Assembly (NCBI GenBank): GCA_016935555.1
Contig: JAFGQR010000192.1
Location: 1 to 64,000 of the forward strand
Length of the DNA: 64,000 nucleotides
Direction of reading: 5' to 3'
Source: Verrucomicrobiota bacterium
GTDB taxonomy: Bacteria; Verrucomicrobiota; Verrucomicrobiia; Limisphaerales; JAFGQR01
The notes beneath the pieces were generated by a model, which saw nothing but the letters and a program-made list of their open reading frames with translations, did not search any database and was not told the DNA's origin. Of this stretch, positions 62,132 to 64,000 are shown piece after piece (positions within the stretch are counted from its first letter, which is position 1; the number at the start of each line of letters is the position of its first letter). A program made the position numbers and the translations under genes.

Positions 62132-62323
62132 GTGACGGCGGCCGTTCTTTTGCGTTATGCGCCGCACGCCGGCGGGCGGGGGTTTTCGCCGCGCCGATGA
62201 GCGGTCCAGGGCCGCGCCGCCCTGATTGCCGATGACGCCGCTGCCCCGCTTTCGACGTTCCCCCTTTGAAGGCGGCAAAAAAGCCCCGGCGGCGAGCCGG
62301 GGCTGTGATCGTCGGCTGACAGT

Positions 62324-62545
62324 TCAACTTCGCTCCGCTTCGCGCCGGACAACCGCACTGAGGACGGCACTCCGCGCCTGTGCGAGCGTCAGGTGATTGC
62401 GTTGCACGAACCGTTCAGCGATGGCGTCCAATGCCTGCAGCCACTCCGTGTCGCAATCGCCGCAATCTACGAACAGGAATTCAGGTCTGAATCCCTCGAG
62501 CTGGTCGTGCAGCGACTTGCTGAGGTGGTCGTTTAGGGATTTCAT
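62324..62545 (-). CDS. Small protein of unknown function
   Basis: A 73-residue acidic protein, MKSLNDHLSKSLHDQLEGFR followed by PEFLFVDCGDCDTEWLQALD and a helical tail (AQARSAVLSAVVRREAERS). It contains a CxxC-like VDCGDCDTE stretch but no known family. ATG 62545 is chosen because the upstream extension to 62608 is Pro/Arg-rich and unlike protein. Isolated; codon use looks normal. Confidence 0.55.
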   Translation of the reverse strand: MKSLNDHLSKSLHDQLEGFRPEFLFVDCGDCDTEWLQALDAIAERFVQRNHLTLAQARSAVLSAVVRREAERS

Positions 62546-62745
62546 GGGACGACCGAATCCTAGGACGAACCCCGGACGAAATGGAAGTCCAAAATGCCGG
62601 GGCCTCACCCCGCCCCCGCGGCCGGATTCCCATGAAGCTCCGGGTCAGGCCGGCCGGGGTTGGGTCCGCGTGCCCGGGTGCGAGGACCAGCACCCCACCA
62701 TGGGACCCACCCGCGCCCCGAACGGTCTGCATCCGGGGCTCGCTA

Positions 62746-62786
62746 GCCTGCATTGCTCACAGGGCGGTGAGAAATGCTGGGGTTAG
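62746..62786. repeat. Dispersed palindrome, copy 6, containing the propeller gene stop
   Basis: AGCCTGCATTGCTCAC, AGGGCG, GTGAGAAATGC and GGGGTTA. The TTA at 62783-62785 is the TAA stop of the minus-strand propeller gene, the same arrangement as copies 2, 4 and 5. Confidence 0.75.
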
Positions 62787-63892
62787 GGCCGCATCCAGCC
62801 CAGCGGCGTTGCCAGGGCGATTCCCGAGGTCAGATTGACGGGTTTGCCGCCGCTGGCGGCGATGCGGTAGACTGCGGTGCCGACAGGCTGGCCCTTCTTG
62901 TCCAGCGTCAGCACCTCATACACGATGTATGTTCCCGAGGGCGACCAGCGGGCCGGATCGGGACCCAGGTTGGGCTTGCGCGGAGCGGGAATGACCGTGA
63001 TCCAGTCCGAGCCATCCTCATTGATGCGCTGGATCGTGCTCGAAGGACCGGAGAACAGGATCTGGCTTCTGCCGCTGCTCTGCACCGGGGACCAGCGCGG
63101 GTACTGCGCGGCCACTGCCGAAAACAGCGCCTGGTCCGGAAAACTGCCGTCGGCCCAGCCGACAAAGAGGCGCCCGTCGTTGAGCGCATACACCAGCCGG
63201 TTGCCCTCGGGCGACCAGTCGCATCCCATGACCACGGTGGCAAAGCCGAAGTCGGGCATGTCTTCACTGGCAAAAATCTCCTCCCACGGCAGCACCACGG
63301 GCAGGCAATGGGGAGATTGCGGGACGAACCCCGGCCCCAGCAGCGCCGGGTCCACATCGACGGCATACACGCCGGCTTCGCCCACCCAGCTCGCGCCGGC
63401 GTCCTGAATCCATCGTCGCCCCACAAAGGTGACCCGCCCATCCACGATCCCATCCCGCACCGTCCAGCGCGGACAGGCGGGACCGGCAATGTCGGTGTTG
63501 GGCTGGATGGCAGGGTCGTCGGTCAACTGCACCCAGTCGCCGCGGGCGCTCACGGCGAAGAACTCCTGCCGGCAGCGGCCGTCGGGGTAGACCTGTCCGG
63601 AGATCTCGGCCATGACGAGGAACCACCACTGCCCGCCGTGTTGCGCCCGGCTCACCTCGGCTTCCGGCAGCGATCGGCCGAGAAGAACGGTTTTGGCGCT
63701 TCCGTCCGGGTTCATGCACAGGACTTGAGTGTCCGTCGAGAAGAAGATGATGCCGGCATCCACCGCCGCGGGCGGCGGTTTGACCGGTCTGGCGTGCACG
63801 GCCATTGGAGGAGTTTGTGGCCACACCGCCGCCAACCACACCACAGCCGTCGCGGCCGCCGCCATCACGATAACTTTCACGTTCGTTTTCAT
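62783..63892 (-). CDS. Exported TolB-like beta-propeller protein
   Basis: A 369-residue protein with an N-terminal membrane/signal segment (VKVIVMAAAATAVVWLAAVW, about 5-24). The mature part has TolB/WD40-like blades with the usual text: IIFFSTDTQVLCMNPDGSAK, GCDWSPEGNRLVYALNDGRL, ARWSPSGTYIVYEVLTLDKK and YRIAASGGKPVNLTSG. Probably a periplasmic propeller with no enzymatic motif. ATG 63892 is chosen for the signal; upstream ATGs at 63937 and 63976 are possible. Its stop codon lies in a dispersed repeat. Confidence 0.8.
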   Translation of the reverse strand: MKTNVKVIVMAAAATAVVWLAAVWPQTPPMAVHARPVKPPPAAVDAGIIFFSTDTQVLCMNPDGSAKTVLLGRSLPEAEVSRAQHGGQWWFLVMAEISGQVYPDGRCRQEFFAVSARGDWVQLTDDPAIQPNTDIAGPACPRWTVRDGIVDGRVTFVGRRWIQDAGASWVGEAGVYAVDVDPALLGPGFVPQSPHCLPVVLPWEEIFASEDMPDFGFATVVMGCDWSPEGNRLVYALNDGRLFVGWADGSFPDQALFSAVAAQYPRWSPVQSSGRSQILFSGPSSTIQRINEDGSDWITVIPAPRKPNLGPDPARWSPSGTYIVYEVLTLDKKGQPVGTAVYRIAASGGKPVNLTSGIALATPLGWMRP

Positions 63893-64000
63893 ATTTCCGT
63901 TTCCGCTCACGCTGCCCCGTCGGAAGATGCGTTTCATCATGGTCCCGACCCTCGCCGGAATCGCCGGCGTGAACACGCCGCCCGGCGTGTCCCCATGTGC

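Noticed and set aside
1-64000. CRISPR array
   Set aside because: The repeats seen are dispersed single units, not regularly spaced direct repeats with unique spacers, and no cas gene is present.
1-64000. tRNA or rRNA genes
   Set aside because: No cloverleaf with TTCGA-type loop or rRNA-conserved segment was recognised by eye; a covariance search would be needed to be certain.

Overview
The window is a GC-rich chromosomal segment with roughly 45 protein genes, several gene remnants and many small dispersed repeats. The gene content points to Verrucomicrobiota, most likely the subdivision 3 (Pedosphaera/Limisphaerales) group. The signs are secreted PQQ-type beta-propeller proteins, twin-arginine Gfo/Idh/MocA oxidoreductases, a ThuA protein, DUF4838, DUF4185 and lamin-tail proteins, a TMTC-like membrane glycosyltransferase, a GDP-mannose 3,5-epimerase of the plant/verrucomicrobial type, and Uma2 and ECF-sigma relics. 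The placement is inferred from protein families, because no rRNA or tRNA gene was seen.

Layout. 0-1.7 kb: a DsrE-like gene, then about 1.1 kb of decayed DNA. 1.7-4.4 kb: a tight three-gene sugar-nucleotide operon (GDP-mannose 3,5-epimerase, GHMP-type kinase, tandem cytidylyltransferase). 4.5 kb: an internally deleted Uma2 gene. 4.8-9.7 kb: hypF-hypC-hypD-hypE for [NiFe]-hydrogenase maturation, with no hypA, hypB or hydrogenase subunits in view. 9.7-10.1 kb: a cluster of three different repeat elements. 10.1-14.5 kb: EamA transporter, SDR and GH88-like hydrolase, then a NYN-LOTUS protein. 14.7-22.2 kb: a 1,699-residue mosaic secreted protein, then a serine hydrolase and a lamin-tail gene, both showing frameshifts. 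22.3-33 kb: housekeeping and hydrolytic genes (pyrK, esterase, TIM-barrel isomerase, pyrD, proS, FAH-family hydrolase, beta-CASP nuclease). 33.4-42.2 kb: TMTC-like protein, two Gfo/Idh/MocA proteins, purF, an SPFH/ribbon-helix-helix pair and ThuA. 42.2-52.5 kb: an accessory region with several broken genes around a DUF4410 lipoprotein, a serine hydrolase-DUF4185 fusion and a second PQQ propeller protein, ending in a damaged ECF-sigma module. 52.6-58 kb: a minus-strand run of M3 peptidase, a secreted helical-toroid-like protein and DUF4838. 58.7-64 kb: a secreted repeat-type protein, ArsC, a beheaded rhodanese, a small protein and a TolB-like propeller protein.

Two themes stand out. First, at least five families of short dispersed repeats lie in the intergenic DNA. 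One palindromic family abuts gene 3' ends so closely that in four of six copies the repeat itself carries the stop codon of the neighbouring minus-strand gene. Second, genes appear to have lost an internal or 5' block (Uma2, DUF1593-like, rhodanese, ECF sigma and one secreted protein), so deletion between dispersed short similarities may be shaping this chromosome. Much of the carbohydrate-related content (GH88-like, esterase, Gfo/Idh, ThuA, DUF4838, sulfatase relic) fits a polysaccharide-degrading lifestyle.
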